Positions 26,439 through 35,792 of a stretch of 64,000 nucleotides of DNA are shown one piece after another. The notes beneath the pieces were generated by a model, which saw only the letters and a program-made list of their open reading frames with translations, had not been told where the DNA came from and did not search any database. The DNA is from Domibacillus indicus (GTDB lineage: Bacteria > Bacillota > Bacilli > Bacillales > Domibacillaceae). The position numbers were made by a program, and so were the translations under genes. Every line of letters starts with the position of its first letter. The stretch's first letter is position 1. Location of the stretch: assembly GCF_023715895.1 (NCBI RefSeq), contig NZ_JAMBOO010000019.1, positions 1-64,000 of the forward strand, in the 5' to 3' direction.

Positions 26439-27047
26439 ATGGCAACAAGCAAGGAATTTTTCTACCGGCGGCTGCATTCATTGTTGGGCGTCATTCCGGT
26501 CGGTGTTTTTTTAATTCAGCATTTAGTGGTCAATCACTTTGCGACAAAGGGACCGGAAGCATTTAATCAGGCGTCGCATTTTATGGAGAACCTGCCATTC
26601 CGTTATGCACTTGAGGTATTTATTATTTTTCTTCCTATTTTATTTCATGCGATTTATGGACTGTATATTGCTTTTACAGCGAAGAACAATGTAAACCGGT
26701 ACGGTTATTTCCGGAACTGGATGTTTACGCTTCAGCGTGTATCAGGCGTTGTTACGCTCGTTTTTATCGCCTGGCATGTATGGGAAACAAGAATTCAAGC
26801 TTTCTTTGGGGCAGAAGTAAACTATGACATGATGGCCAATATTTTAGATCATCCAGCTATGCTTGCATTCTATATTGTCGGGGTTCTTTCCACAGTCTTT
26901 CATTTCGCAAATGGCTTGTGGACATTCGGCGTAAGCTGGGGCTTGACTGTTACCCCTCGTTCTCAAAGAATTTCAACATATGTCACATTGGGTATTTTTA
27001 TCGCATTATCATTGATTAGCATTCGTACCATTTTCGCTTTTGTTTAA
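26439..27047 (+). CDS. sdhC: Succinate dehydrogenase cytochrome b558 subunit
   Basis: A 202-residue membrane anchor with five helices, the Bacillus type that carries two haems b and reduces menaquinone. It begins with EFFYRRLHSLLGVIPVG and has conserved histidines in IQHLVVNHF (near 27), LFHAIYGLY (near 70), WHVWETR (near 113) and FHFANGLW (near 155). First gene of sdhCAB; a GAGGGGG site precedes ATG. Confidence 0.94.
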   Translation: MATSKEFFYRRLHSLLGVIPVGVFLIQHLVVNHFATKGPEAFNQASHFMENLPFRYALEVFIIFLPILFHAIYGLYIAFTAKNNVNRYGYFRNWMFTLQRVSGVVTLVFIAWHVWETRIQAFFGAEVNYDMMANILDHPAMLAFYIVGVLSTVFHFANGLWTFGVSWGLTVTPRSQRISTYVTLGIFIALSLISIRTIFAFV

Positions 27048-27077
27048 TTTGAATGCGTTAAATAAGGTGGGGTTTAG

Positions 27078-28844
27078 ATGAATAAAGGAAAAATTATCGT
27101 CGTGGGCGGCGGTTTAGCCGGATTAATGGCGACCATTAAAATTGCAGAAGCAGGAAAACAAGTAGACTTATTTTCACTCGTTCCGGTAAAGCGCTCTCAT
27201 TCTGTTTGTGCCCAGGGCGGCATTAATGGAGCAGTCAATACAAAAGGAGAAGGAGATTCTCCCTGGGAGCATTTTGACGATACAGTATACGGCGGGGACT
27301 TTCTTGCCAACCAGCCTCCGGTCAAAGCGATGACTGAAGCGGCACCAGGTATTATCCACCTACTGGACCGGATGGGTGTTATGTTTAACCGTACGCCGGA
27401 AGGGCTGCTGGATTTCCGCCGCTTCGGCGGCACCCAGCATCACCGTACCGCTTTTGCCGGTGCGACTACCGGCCAGCAGCTGCTTTATGCACTCGATGAA
27501 CAGGTGCGCCGTTTTGAAGTACAGGGGCTTGTGACCAAATTTGAAGGCTGGGAATTCCTTGGTGCAGTTGTAGACGAAGAACAGATCTGCCGGGGAATTG
27601 TCGCTCAAAACTTAATGAGTATGGATATTCAAGCTTTCCCGGGTGATGCGGTGATTATGGCAACAGGCGGTCCCGGGATTATCTTTGGTAAATCTACAAA
27701 CTCGATTATCAACACAGGCTCAGCGGCCTCTATTGTGTATCAACAGGGCGTTCATTATGCGAATGGTGAGTTTATTCAAATTCATCCGACGGCGATTCCC
27801 GGCGATGACAAACTCCGCTTAATGAGTGAATCGGCGCGCGGTGAAGGCGGACGTGTTTGGACATACAAAGATGGAAAGCCATGGTATTTCCTTGAAGAAA
27901 AGTATCCGGCCTACGGAAACCTGGTACCGCGGGATATTGCCACTCGTGAAATTTTCGATGTATGTGTCAGCCAGAAGCTGGGCATTAACGGCGAAAACAT
28001 GGTGTATTTAGATCTCTCTCATAAAGACCCGCATGAATTGGATATAAAGCTTGGCGGTATCATTGAAATTTATGAAAAATTCATGGGTGATGACCCGCGT
28101 AAAGTGCCAATGAAAATCTTCCCTGCCGTTCATTACTCTATGGGCGGATTATGGGTGGATTACGACCAGCAAACCAATATTCCAGGTCTTTTTGCGGCCG
28201 GCGAATGCGAATATTCACAGCACGGGGCCAACCGCCTGGGAGCCAACTCCCTTCTTTCCGCTATTTACGGCGGCATGGTGGCCGGCCCGAATGCAGTCCG
28301 CTATATTAACGGCCTCGAGAAAAGTGCCGATGCGGTTTCTTCCACTGTTTTCGATCAGCATGTGAAACAGGAACAAACAAAATGGAACGATATTTTATCT
28401 ATGGGTAAAGGAACAGAAAACGCCTATATTCTGCACAAAGAGCTTGGCGAGTGGATGACAGCCAATGTAACGGTCGTCCGTTATAACGATAAATTAAAAG
28501 AAACAGACAATAAAATTGTAGAGCTTCTAGAACGTTATCAACACATCGATATTAATGATACAGCCAAATGGAGCAACCAGGGAGCGGCCTTTACCCGCCA
28601 GCTTAAAAACATGCTGCACTTGGCCCGCGTAATGACGATCGGTGCACTCAACCGGAATGAAAGCCGCGGCGCTCACTATAAACCTGAGTTCCCAGAAAGA
28701 AACGATGAGGAGTTTTTGAAAACAACCATGGCGGCCTTTACCGGTGAAAAATCGGCGCCAGCCTTCCATTATGAAGATGTGGATGTATCATTAATTGCTC
28801 CCCGCAAACGCGATTACTCGAAGAAAAAGGAGGAGAAGGCATGA
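27078..28844 (+). CDS. sdhA: Succinate dehydrogenase flavoprotein subunit
   Basis: A 588-residue flavoprotein oxidising succinate to fumarate. FAD-binding GGGLAGLMATIKIAE starts at residue 9, the covalent-FAD histidine region is HSVCAQGGINGA near 41, HRTAFAGATTGQQL near 117, the active-site Arg region SARGEGGRVW near 252, and HYSMGGLWVD near 354. It follows sdhC by 30 nt with AAGGTGGGG and overlaps sdhB by four bases (ATGA). Confidence 0.95.
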   Translation: MNKGKIIVVGGGLAGLMATIKIAEAGKQVDLFSLVPVKRSHSVCAQGGINGAVNTKGEGDSPWEHFDDTVYGGDFLANQPPVKAMTEAAPGIIHLLDRMGVMFNRTPEGLLDFRRFGGTQHHRTAFAGATTGQQLLYALDEQVRRFEVQGLVTKFEGWEFLGAVVDEEQICRGIVAQNLMSMDIQAFPGDAVIMATGGPGIIFGKSTNSIINTGSAASIVYQQGVHYANGEFIQIHPTAIPGDDKLRLMSESARGEGGRVWTYKDGKPWYFLEEKYPAYGNLVPRDIATREIFDVCVSQKLGINGENMVYLDLSHKDPHELDIKLGGIIEIYEKFMGDDPRKVPMKIFPAVHYSMGGLWVDYDQQTNIPGLFAAGECEYSQHGANRLGANSLLSAIYGGMVAGPNAVRYINGLEKSADAVSSTVFDQHVKQEQTKWNDILSMGKGTENAYILHKELGEWMTANVTVVRYNDKLKETDNKIVELLERYQHIDINDTAKWSNQGAAFTRQLKNMLHLARVMTIGALNRNESRGAHYKPEFPERNDEEFLKTTMAAFTGEKSAPAFHYEDVDVSLIAPRKRDYSKKKEEKA

Positions 28845-29602
28845 GCGAACACAAAATGGTTTCTTTTATTATTACACGTCAAGATACCGCTGATTCCACT
28901 CCCTATGAAGAAGAATTTGAAGTTCCGTACCGTCCAAATATGAACGTGATTTCCGCGTTGATGGAAATTCGGCGGAACCCTGTCAATAAAAAAGGAGAAA
29001 AAACAACACCTATTGCATGGGATATGAACTGTTTAGAGGAAGTGTGCGGGGCTTGTTCTATGTATATTAACGGCAAGCCGCGGCAGTCCTGCACAGCGCT
29101 TGTGGACAAGCTTGAGCAGCCGATTCGCCTGGCTCCGATGAGCACCTTCCCGGTTGTCCGCGACCTTCAGGTCAACCGGAACCGTATGTTTGATTCACTC
29201 AAACGGGTAAAAGCATGGGTCCCAATTGACGGCACGTATGATCTTGGTCCGGGACCGCGTATGCCTGAGAGAAAACGCCAGTGGGCTTATGAATTATCCA
29301 AATGCATGACCTGCGGCGTTTGTTTAGAGGCCTGCCCGAATGTAAACAGCAAATCTGATTTTATCGGGCCAGCCCCTCTCTCCCAGGTGCGTTTATTTAA
29401 TGCCCATCCAACAGGAGCGATGCATAAAGCAGAGCGCCTTGACACCATCATGAGCGATGGCGGACTGACAAATTGCGGGAATTCGCAAAACTGTGTGCAG
29501 TCCTGTCCGAAAGGCATTCCGTTAACAACATCGATTGCCGCCTTAAACCGGGAAGCAACATTCCAGTCGTTCCGTAATTTCTTCGGCAGTGATCAAGCAT
29601 AG
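28841..29602 (+). CDS. sdhB: Succinate dehydrogenase iron-sulfur subunit
   Basis: A 253-residue subunit moving electrons from FAD to haem b. Plant-type [2Fe-2S] cysteines are in CLEEVCGACSMY and QSC (65-90). The C-terminal [4Fe-4S] and [3Fe-4S] motifs are CMTCGVCLEACPN (near 156) and CGNSQNCVQSCPKGIP (near 207). It overlaps sdhA. A strong terminator follows. Confidence 0.95.
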   Translation: MSEHKMVSFIITRQDTADSTPYEEEFEVPYRPNMNVISALMEIRRNPVNKKGEKTTPIAWDMNCLEEVCGACSMYINGKPRQSCTALVDKLEQPIRLAPMSTFPVVRDLQVNRNRMFDSLKRVKAWVPIDGTYDLGPGPRMPERKRQWAYELSKCMTCGVCLEACPNVNSKSDFIGPAPLSQVRLFNAHPTGAMHKAERLDTIMSDGGLTNCGNSQNCVQSCPKGIPLTTSIAALNREATFQSFRNFFGSDQA

Positions 29603-29654
29603 TAAGAAGGAATCCGACTACGTACCTCTGTCGAGTTAACCTACTTCATTAATC

Positions 29655-29697
29655 AAAAAACCACCTCTTACCGTACAACCGGTAAGGGGTGGTTTTT
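29655..29697. terminator. Bidirectional terminator of sdhCAB and the mdc operon
   Basis: AAAAAACCACCTCTTACCG pairs with CCGGTAAGGGGTGGTTTTT. The minus-strand gene mdcG ends inside it (stop at 29668). Confidence 0.88.
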
Positions 29698-30297
29698 AAT
29701 TTTTTTTAGGAGCGGACCGTCTACCGTTCGGATTAAAATTGCTTTTTCTTCTGATATCGCATATTCACTTAATGAAAAAGCACCTTCTGGCATGTCTACT
29801 TGAGCATCAATTCGAAAAGGATTTTTCTTCAATTCATCATCTATCTTTTTGGCGGCATTTAAAGTGAGATTTTTTGAAAAACGAACCACGATATCAATAT
29901 CACTTTTTTCTGTAACTGTTTCATTTCCGCTGGCCAGCTCAAATCCAAGGCTTCCAACAGGACCCCATTTAAGAGAAGTGCAGTTCATTACTTGACTGAT
30001 TTGTTCTAAAGACTGAAAAATTTCCTTCGAACGAGTCTTCCACCCTTTTTCTTCCGTCAGCTGTTCAGGTGAAACTCGGCTTACAATAAGATCAACAGGT
30101 AAAAAAGCGCCAAACCGTTCACTTCTTACGGAACCGCGTACGCCGACAGCCACCAATCCCTGGGCGGCACGGGCCCGACGCACGACCACAAAAGGTGCTT
30201 TAGCAAGGGCTGCTTCCACCCACTCTGGTACAGATGTGTAGCTGATCAAATCTTCGGCTTTTTTAATCTTTAACAAATCATGTGGCTTTAACTCCAT
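29668..30297 (-). CDS. mdcG: Malonate decarboxylase holo-ACP synthase MdcG
   Basis: A 209-residue nucleotidyltransferase-fold protein. It transfers the phosphoribosyl-dephospho-CoA precursor to the ACP subunit (MdcC). Marks: the N-terminal HDLLKIK, VVRRARA and VGVRG stretch, and GPVGSLGFELASG followed by KSDIDIVVRF, the metal-binding SDxD pair typical of the fold. It overlaps the mdcDE gene by 10 nt and ends the operon within the terminator. Confidence 0.88.
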   Translation of the reverse strand: MELKPHDLLKIKKAEDLISYTSVPEWVEAALAKAPFVVVRRARAAQGLVAVGVRGSVRSERFGAFLPVDLIVSRVSPEQLTEEKGWKTRSKEIFQSLEQISQVMNCTSLKWGPVGSLGFELASGNETVTEKSDIDIVVRFSKNLTLNAAKKIDDELKKNPFRIDAQVDMPEGAFSLSEYAISEEKAILIRTVDGPLLKKIKNHPLPVVR

Positions 30298-31976
30298 TGT
30301 TCATTCAACTTTTTTCTTACTAAAATGGATGCAGCGCGGCCTCCGCCTTGTGCAAGAGGAGATGTGAGCCGAACTTCTAAACCCGTTGAGCCAATCATTT
30401 TAATATCTTCAATCGCTTCTTTTACTTCTTTATAAATCATATCGCGATCCTTTAGCTCTGGGCTGTCCGCCTCTGCTCCATCGACCAGCGAATGCAAAGC
30501 ACCAAGCTTTTCGAATGATTCAATGTCGTATGCCATAGCTGTCACCTTTTTTGTTGCCACTTCTAACTCCTCTAAACTTCTATGTGTGATACGGGCTGCC
30601 GATTTTTTTGACATAACGTGTACCGTTACACCAGGATCACGCAGGGCAATTAACCGATGGGCCTGCATGCCATGCGATAGAAAAGCACCGGAAATAGCAT
30701 TACCGGGTATAAATGAAACGACCGGATGACCGTTTAAACGTGCAGAAGCATAAGCATCTACAGCTGCTGCGCAGGCTTGATGAATGCCAAGCAGTTCTTC
30801 GTGATAACCATACGCCTGGCTCGGAACATCGACGATCGCCACGATTGCTCGTTTTTCTCCGTTTTGATCTTCTTGAATGGCCTCCCGAACGTATTTTGCA
30901 ATTGTCCAGCCTTCCCGCAAACCTACTTCTCCGTTTCGTGCTCTTGAAAAGCGGCTTTGCACATCCGGCACAACCGCAATATATCGCACTTTGGTTTCTC
31001 CAATTAAAGCATCTGCCACCCGTACAGAAGGAACATTACTTATCTCGGGAGCTCCATCTCGCAGCAGGTCAAACCAAATTTGTCCCCGTCCTTTGGATTT
31101 TATGTTTTCTGAAAGGGATTGATTTTCTTCAACTGTTTTTTGACTAGGTTCACCCCACAGCCTCCTTACATCTTCAGGCGTTAACCGCTGTGACAGATCT
31201 AATTGATTTAAAAATGCTTCGTATCGTTCCACCTGTTCGGTTCTCGGTGCAAACATGGCACCGCTTTTTATCATACAAAAAACAGCTTCTTTAATAGACT
31301 CTGTATCATCTTCAATTAATAAGTCTGCAAAGCCGGCCGCAGTTCGCTGCTCCCCGCCAATGACAGCCCAAATTAATGGCCGGTCTTTGGAATCAAACTC
31401 ACGAATACCCGCTTCCTGTTCAATTACTTCTGGTCCATTTAATCCAAGGCGGCCTTCTTTCGTCATAATAATAGCGCTGCAAAGACCTGCTGTAATTGAC
31501 ATTCCGCCAAATGCACCAATTTTCCCTGGAATCACTGCAATCACAGGAACATAACGACGAAGCGCTACAATGGCTGCGCCAATTTCAGCAATGGAAAGCA
31601 GCCCATAATTGGCTTCTTGAAGTCTCACCCCGCCTGTATCAAACACTAAAACAGGGATCACTTTAGTTCCACTTTCACACTGTTTTAATGCTATTTCCAA
31701 TGCACCAGCAATTTTTGCACCGGATACCTCGCCTATACCGCCGCCTTGAAAACTTCCCTCGATTGAAATAACCACAGCTTGCTGTTCATTAATAGTTCCT
31801 TTTGCTACAATAACGCCATCATCACTTTGAGGCACAATTCCTTGAGGTTCCAGGTGAGGAGACTCCACTCCGTCAAATGGGCTGAGCAGTTCTTTATACG
31901 TTCCATCATCCAGCAGTTTTACGGCTCTTTCCCGTCCGCTGCATTCTACAAAACTAGCTCTTAATGTTTGTGTCAA
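30288..31976 (-). CDS. mdcDE: Fused malonate decarboxylase beta-gamma subunit (MdcD-MdcE)
   Basis: A 562-residue protein covering two subunits that are separate in Acinetobacter and Klebsiella. Residues 1 to about 285 match MdcD (beta: GGGIGEVSGAKIAGALE, KIGAFGGMSITAGLC, GRLGLNGPEVIEQEAG). About 290-562 match MdcE (gamma: SRARNGEVGLREGW, VPSQAYGYHEELLGIHQA, FIPGNAISGAFLSHGMQAHRL). Both halves have the crotonase-like carboxyltransferase fold and decarboxylate malonyl-S-ACP without biotin. No stop or frameshift is visible at the joint. Start is TTG 31976 with GGAGGTGAG upstream, inside the end of mdcC. Confidence 0.92.
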   Translation of the reverse strand: MTQTLRASFVECSGRERAVKLLDDGTYKELLSPFDGVESPHLEPQGIVPQSDDGVIVAKGTINEQQAVVISIEGSFQGGGIGEVSGAKIAGALEIALKQCESGTKVIPVLVFDTGGVRLQEANYGLLSIAEIGAAIVALRRYVPVIAVIPGKIGAFGGMSITAGLCSAIIMTKEGRLGLNGPEVIEQEAGIREFDSKDRPLIWAVIGGEQRTAAGFADLLIEDDTESIKEAVFCMIKSGAMFAPRTEQVERYEAFLNQLDLSQRLTPEDVRRLWGEPSQKTVEENQSLSENIKSKGRGQIWFDLLRDGAPEISNVPSVRVADALIGETKVRYIAVVPDVQSRFSRARNGEVGLREGWTIAKYVREAIQEDQNGEKRAIVAIVDVPSQAYGYHEELLGIHQACAAAVDAYASARLNGHPVVSFIPGNAISGAFLSHGMQAHRLIALRDPGVTVHVMSKKSAARITHRSLEELEVATKKVTAMAYDIESFEKLGALHSLVDGAEADSPELKDRDMIYKEVKEAIEDIKMIGSTGLEVRLTSPLAQGGGRAASILVRKKLNEQWS

Positions 31977-32265
31977 GAGAGCTCACCTCCAATGCCTGAG
32001 CAAGGCGTATAGTGACAACACCCGGTGTAGCGCCAAAATCATTGATTTTTACTTTTGCGGCAATATCATGTTGTGCAAAAAAGCGATCAATGACAGCTTC
32101 CCATGTTTTTTTAAATCCGGTGACTCCTGTTCGAACGGTGACTTCCGTTTCTGCTCCATCATACGGTTCTACTATCACTTCCATATCGCCTGAACCTACA
32201 ACCCCAACATGTGCACGCTGGCTGATTTTTTTTGATGCAGGAAATGTATACTTGAGTGTTTCCAC
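31954..32265 (-). CDS. mdcC: Malonate decarboxylase acyl-carrier protein MdcC
   Basis: A 103-residue delta subunit carrying the 2-(triphosphoribosyl)-3-dephospho-CoA arm on a serine of VGVVGSGDMEV (near 23-33), the family attachment site. The remainder (VRTGVTGFKKTWEAVIDRF) is typical. I chose GTG 32265, because a GTG nine bases further upstream overlaps the GGAGGTG ribosome binding site and cannot be the start. It overlaps mdcDE by 23 nt and lies 15 nt after mdcB. Confidence 0.88.
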   Translation of the reverse strand: METLKYTFPASKKISQRAHVGVVGSGDMEVIVEPYDGAETEVTVRTGVTGFKKTWEAVIDRFFAQHDIAAKVKINDFGATPGVVTIRLAQALEVSSLDTNIKS

Positions 32266-32280
32266 GTAAAGCACCTCCGT

Positions 32281-33138
32281 TTACTGTGTGTATTGCAATT
32301 CTTTTAACATGTTATTGTCCATCCTATTTGGCTGCATTTTATCCAAAAAAATTGTAGCAGCAAGCAGGTCCGCGCTGCCGCCTGGAGAAATATTGCGTTT
32401 TGTAAATTCTTCGTCCAGTGTCTGTATATAAGAAAGATTGCCAGCCTCCAGCGCTGCGGCTGCTTGCTTTTTTGCAAATCCAAGAGCTTCAGGACCGCCG
32501 CGATGCAAAATACATGTATCATTTAAATGGATAATTAAAGCCAGCAGCGCATTCAGCAGAGCGCTGCTTTCTGGCAGCCCAACTGCCCGCGACTTTTCCA
32601 GGGTGGGAAGCGCAACATTCATAATATGTGGAAAACCCTGCTGTGCTTCTCCCCTGGCTCCGCTTACACCATATTTTTCAGAAACACGCTTTCCATTTGT
32701 AGCCGTAATAGGACAATGCCGATCCGAGTATCGAGCGGTTTCCCCGGCCAGCGAAACCATTTCTTCTATTGAATAGCAGCCTTTTCCCATCGCTGCAGCT
32801 GAAACGAGCAGGCCAATCGCCCAGATGGCTCCTTTATGTGTATTGACGCCGCCTGTTGTTTCCAGCATTCTTTGTTCCCCTTGCCGGCCGATTGCGCTAA
32901 TTTCTTCCCTTAGCAAAATGGACGAGCTCCTCCCATAGCTAATGTACGCTATACCTTCAAACGTTTCTTTTAGTGATACAGCGGACTTTCTCATGAGATC
33001 AATGGTCAGGTCCTGGTGAGCGCCATTGTTATTTTTGTCCACCAATCCTGGCTTTGGTGTTAGTTCAACTTCTTCTATTAATGAGAGAACGGCTGCCGAG
33101 GCTGCGTAGCGGCTGAATGTCTTTTTTGCACGGCTCAT
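32281..33138 (-). CDS. mdcB: Triphosphoribosyl-dephospho-CoA synthase MdcB
   Basis: A 285-residue CitG/MdcB-family enzyme making the prosthetic-group precursor from ATP and dephospho-CoA. Marks: EVELTPKPGLVDKNNNGAH near 24 and GGVNTHKGAIWAIGLL near 96 (nucleotide/metal site), and a C-terminal SPGGSADLLAATIFL. It works with MdcG on MdcC. GGAGGGATAAAA precedes ATG; it lies 15 nt after mdcA. Confidence 0.9.
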   Translation of the reverse strand: MSRAKKTFSRYAASAAVLSLIEEVELTPKPGLVDKNNNGAHQDLTIDLMRKSAVSLKETFEGIAYISYGRSSSILLREEISAIGRQGEQRMLETTGGVNTHKGAIWAIGLLVSAAAMGKGCYSIEEMVSLAGETARYSDRHCPITATNGKRVSEKYGVSGARGEAQQGFPHIMNVALPTLEKSRAVGLPESSALLNALLALIIHLNDTCILHRGGPEALGFAKKQAAAALEAGNLSYIQTLDEEFTKRNISPGGSADLLAATIFLDKMQPNRMDNNMLKELQYTQ

Positions 33139-33153
33139 TTTTATCCCTCCTGT

Positions 33154-34815
33154 TTACCAGCTTCTAAACTTAGCTGGCGGTTCGTACAGCCCATCCGACC
33201 ATTGAACGATTTCTTCTACACTTTTGGCCGCCAGCAGTGAGCGCTTGGCATCAGTCCGCCGGATATTTAAGTCTTCCGGAAGTGCGATCAATCCTTCGCG
33301 CCGCAGGCTTTCTGTTTTCTTTGAATCATGCCCAAGACCAACCGGTGTAACCCCGGCAACTGCCGCAACCGCTTCTCTTCGCTTTTCCATACTGTCTGTT
33401 TTGTATAAATAAGCAATACCTTCTTCTGTAACAATATGTGTAACATCATCCCCGTAAATCATAACGGGCACTGTCGCAAGGCCGGTATCTTTCTTGACAT
33501 CAATCGCATCCAGTGATTCAACAAAAACAGGCTTGTTCCCAGCCTGAAACGTCTCAACAACTTGAACAACCAGCTTTTTCCCGCGGGCCAATGAATCATT
33601 GGACGACATCATATTTAACCAGGCCGGTGTTGAATGGCGTCTTCCTCCTGGATTATGTCCCATATTGGGCGCTCCTCCGTAGCCTGCGAGTCTGCCGCGT
33701 GTCACAGTAGAAGAGTTTCCATCTCGGTCCATTTGCAGCGTTGACCCGATAAATAAATCGACTGCATATTGCCCTGCCATTTGACAGAGGGTCCGGTTTG
33801 AACGCAGACTGCCGTCGTGTCCTGTGAAAAAAACATCCCGGCGGGCTGCCACATACTTTTCCATTCCGACTTCCCCGCCAAAGCAGTGAACGCTGTCAAC
33901 CCAGCCGCTCTCAATAGCGGGAATCAAGGTCGGATGAGGATTTAGCGCCCAATGCTTGCAAATTTTCCCCTTCAGTCCAAGCGACTCACCGTACGTAGGA
34001 AGCAGTAATTCAATGGCCGCTGTATTATATCCAATCCCATGATTCAACGACTGTACTTCGTGTTTTGCATATATACCTTGGATGACCATCATAGCCTGCA
34101 AAATTTGAATATCGGTAATATGACGGGGATCGCGTGTAAATAACGCTTCGAGTTCATATGGTTCATCTGCAACCACAATATAATCGATCCAAGAACCCGG
34201 AATATCCACCCGGGGCAGTTCATCAGCCAGTTCATTCACCTGGGCGATCACAATACCGTCCCGGAATGCGGCCGCTTCAACAAGCGTTGGCGTTTCTTCG
34301 GTGTTTGGGCCGGTATACAGATTTCCCTGCCTGTCTGCTTTATCTGCAGCCACGAGAGCAACAGAAGGGATGAGGTCAACGAAAAGACGGCCGTACAATT
34401 CAACATACGTATGAATTTCACCCATTGTCAGTTTCCCGTCTTCAAGCATTTGAGCTATCCGAAGACTTTGCGGTCCTGCATATGCAAAATCAACTTTGTT
34501 TGCAATGCCACGTTCAAACAGGTCTAAGTGTTCCGGTCTTGAAATGCTAGACATAATCATATGCAAATCAAACAAATTTTTAGGGTTCGTCTGCGCGAGT
34601 GCTCTTGAAAGGAAGGAAGCCTGCTTTTGATTGTTTCCTTCCAGAACAACCCGGTCGCCCGGCCTAATCAATTTTTCCAGTACTTCTACAATTCGATCAG
34701 TCGGAATAACTCTTCCGTTAACAAGACCTTTCACACTGTCTATACGCTTTTTTTTCGCATCAAGCCTTGTTGTCCATGAACGTTTTTGAGTTACGGCCTG
34801 TTCCATCGTTTCCAT
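33154..34815 (-). CDS. mdcA: Malonate decarboxylase alpha subunit MdcA
   Basis: A 553-residue CoA-transferase-type subunit that exchanges acetyl-S-ACP for malonyl-S-ACP (acetyl-S-ACP:malonate ACP transferase). Recognisable by VLEGNNQKQASFLSRAL near 58, GPNTEETPTLVEAAAFRDG near 170, SLNHGIGYNTAAIELLLPTYGE near 258 and GGAPNMGHNPGGRRHSTPAW near 378. AGGGGG precedes ATG 34815. It follows mdcH by 15 nt. Confidence 0.93.
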   Translation of the reverse strand: METMEQAVTQKRSWTTRLDAKKKRIDSVKGLVNGRVIPTDRIVEVLEKLIRPGDRVVLEGNNQKQASFLSRALAQTNPKNLFDLHMIMSSISRPEHLDLFERGIANKVDFAYAGPQSLRIAQMLEDGKLTMGEIHTYVELYGRLFVDLIPSVALVAADKADRQGNLYTGPNTEETPTLVEAAAFRDGIVIAQVNELADELPRVDIPGSWIDYIVVADEPYELEALFTRDPRHITDIQILQAMMVIQGIYAKHEVQSLNHGIGYNTAAIELLLPTYGESLGLKGKICKHWALNPHPTLIPAIESGWVDSVHCFGGEVGMEKYVAARRDVFFTGHDGSLRSNRTLCQMAGQYAVDLFIGSTLQMDRDGNSSTVTRGRLAGYGGAPNMGHNPGGRRHSTPAWLNMMSSNDSLARGKKLVVQVVETFQAGNKPVFVESLDAIDVKKDTGLATVPVMIYGDDVTHIVTEEGIAYLYKTDSMEKRREAVAAVAGVTPVGLGHDSKKTESLRREGLIALPEDLNIRRTDAKRSLLAAKSVEEIVQWSDGLYEPPAKFRSW

Positions 34816-34830
34816 CCTTGCAGTCCCCCT

Positions 34831-35763
34831 TCATGATTTCGATCGTTCGCGTTTTGCTATAAAAGCACAATCATCAAGTCCATTTTCTGCTACTGACATT
34901 ACCCTAGCCTCGGGAAATGCCTTTGCCGCTAAACGGGAAAGGATATTTCCTGGTGGCATTTCAATAAATAGTCTTGTGCCATTTTCATATAAAACCGTTG
35001 ACGCATCATGCCATTGAACAGCGGAAGAAACACTTTCAGCAAGGTCTTGTCGAATGTCGACTGGATCAAACAAAAGTCGAGCCCCTCTATTGCCCGCATA
35101 TGGGATCAAAGGTTTGTAAAACGGGATGTTGTTAAGCATTTCGAACAGTTTTTCTGATACCGATAAGAGAAGCGGACAGTGAGAGGGCGTGCTGACATTC
35201 AGGAAGGAAGCACAGCGCGCCTCATTTTGTCTGGCGACATCTAAAATTCTTTGTATCCCGGGCAATGCTCCTGACAGCGTGATTTGATCTGGTGCATTTT
35301 TATTTGAAATAAACACAGGGCTCATTTCTTCATAGTACCGGCTGACAATAGACTTCAGCACCTCCTCAGTCATGCCCAGTACAACACCCATACCATATCC
35401 CTTTGGGTAGGCTCGTTCCATTAGCTCACCCCGATAACTCACAACTTTTAAGGCATCTTGATAGTCAATAACACCGGCGGCAACAGCCGCGCTAAATGCA
35501 CCGACGGAATGTCCTGCCACAAAGTCCGGTTTAACACCTGCTGCTTCAAACGCTTTAAAAGCTCCAACGCCAGCAGTTAAAAGAGATATCTGTACAGACT
35601 TGGTTGAATAGAGTGCTTCTTTTGAATGATGATTGTATACGCTTTCATTTAGCGTTTTATTTGCGGAAGCTATCACGTCCTGAACTGGAGTTCCTGCTGG
35701 CAGGTCATTTAACAGCCCTGGCTTTTGGGAACCTTGTCCGGGAAACAAAAAAGAAATTTTCAT
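34831..35763 (-). CDS. mdcH: Malonyl-CoA:ACP transacylase MdcH (epsilon subunit)
   Basis: A 310-residue FabD-type acyltransferase that charges the decarboxylase ACP with malonyl groups during activation. The N-terminus FLFPGQGSQKPG, the catalytic serine in AGHSVGAFSA (near 87), an Arg at 114 (RGELM) and the histidine in STPSHCPLL (near 197) are all present. The start ATG 35763 is chosen (GGGGGG eight bases upstream) over a GTG three codons earlier. Its position first in the structural series is unusual, since mdcH usually ends the operon. Confidence 0.9.
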   Translation of the reverse strand: MKISFLFPGQGSQKPGLLNDLPAGTPVQDVIASANKTLNESVYNHHSKEALYSTKSVQISLLTAGVGAFKAFEAAGVKPDFVAGHSVGAFSAAVAAGVIDYQDALKVVSYRGELMERAYPKGYGMGVVLGMTEEVLKSIVSRYYEEMSPVFISNKNAPDQITLSGALPGIQRILDVARQNEARCASFLNVSTPSHCPLLLSVSEKLFEMLNNIPFYKPLIPYAGNRGARLLFDPVDIRQDLAESVSSAVQWHDASTVLYENGTRLFIEMPPGNILSRLAAKAFPEARVMSVAENGLDDCAFIAKRERSKS

Positions 35764-35792
35764 ATCCTTCACCCCCCTTCTTTACTAGGCAT

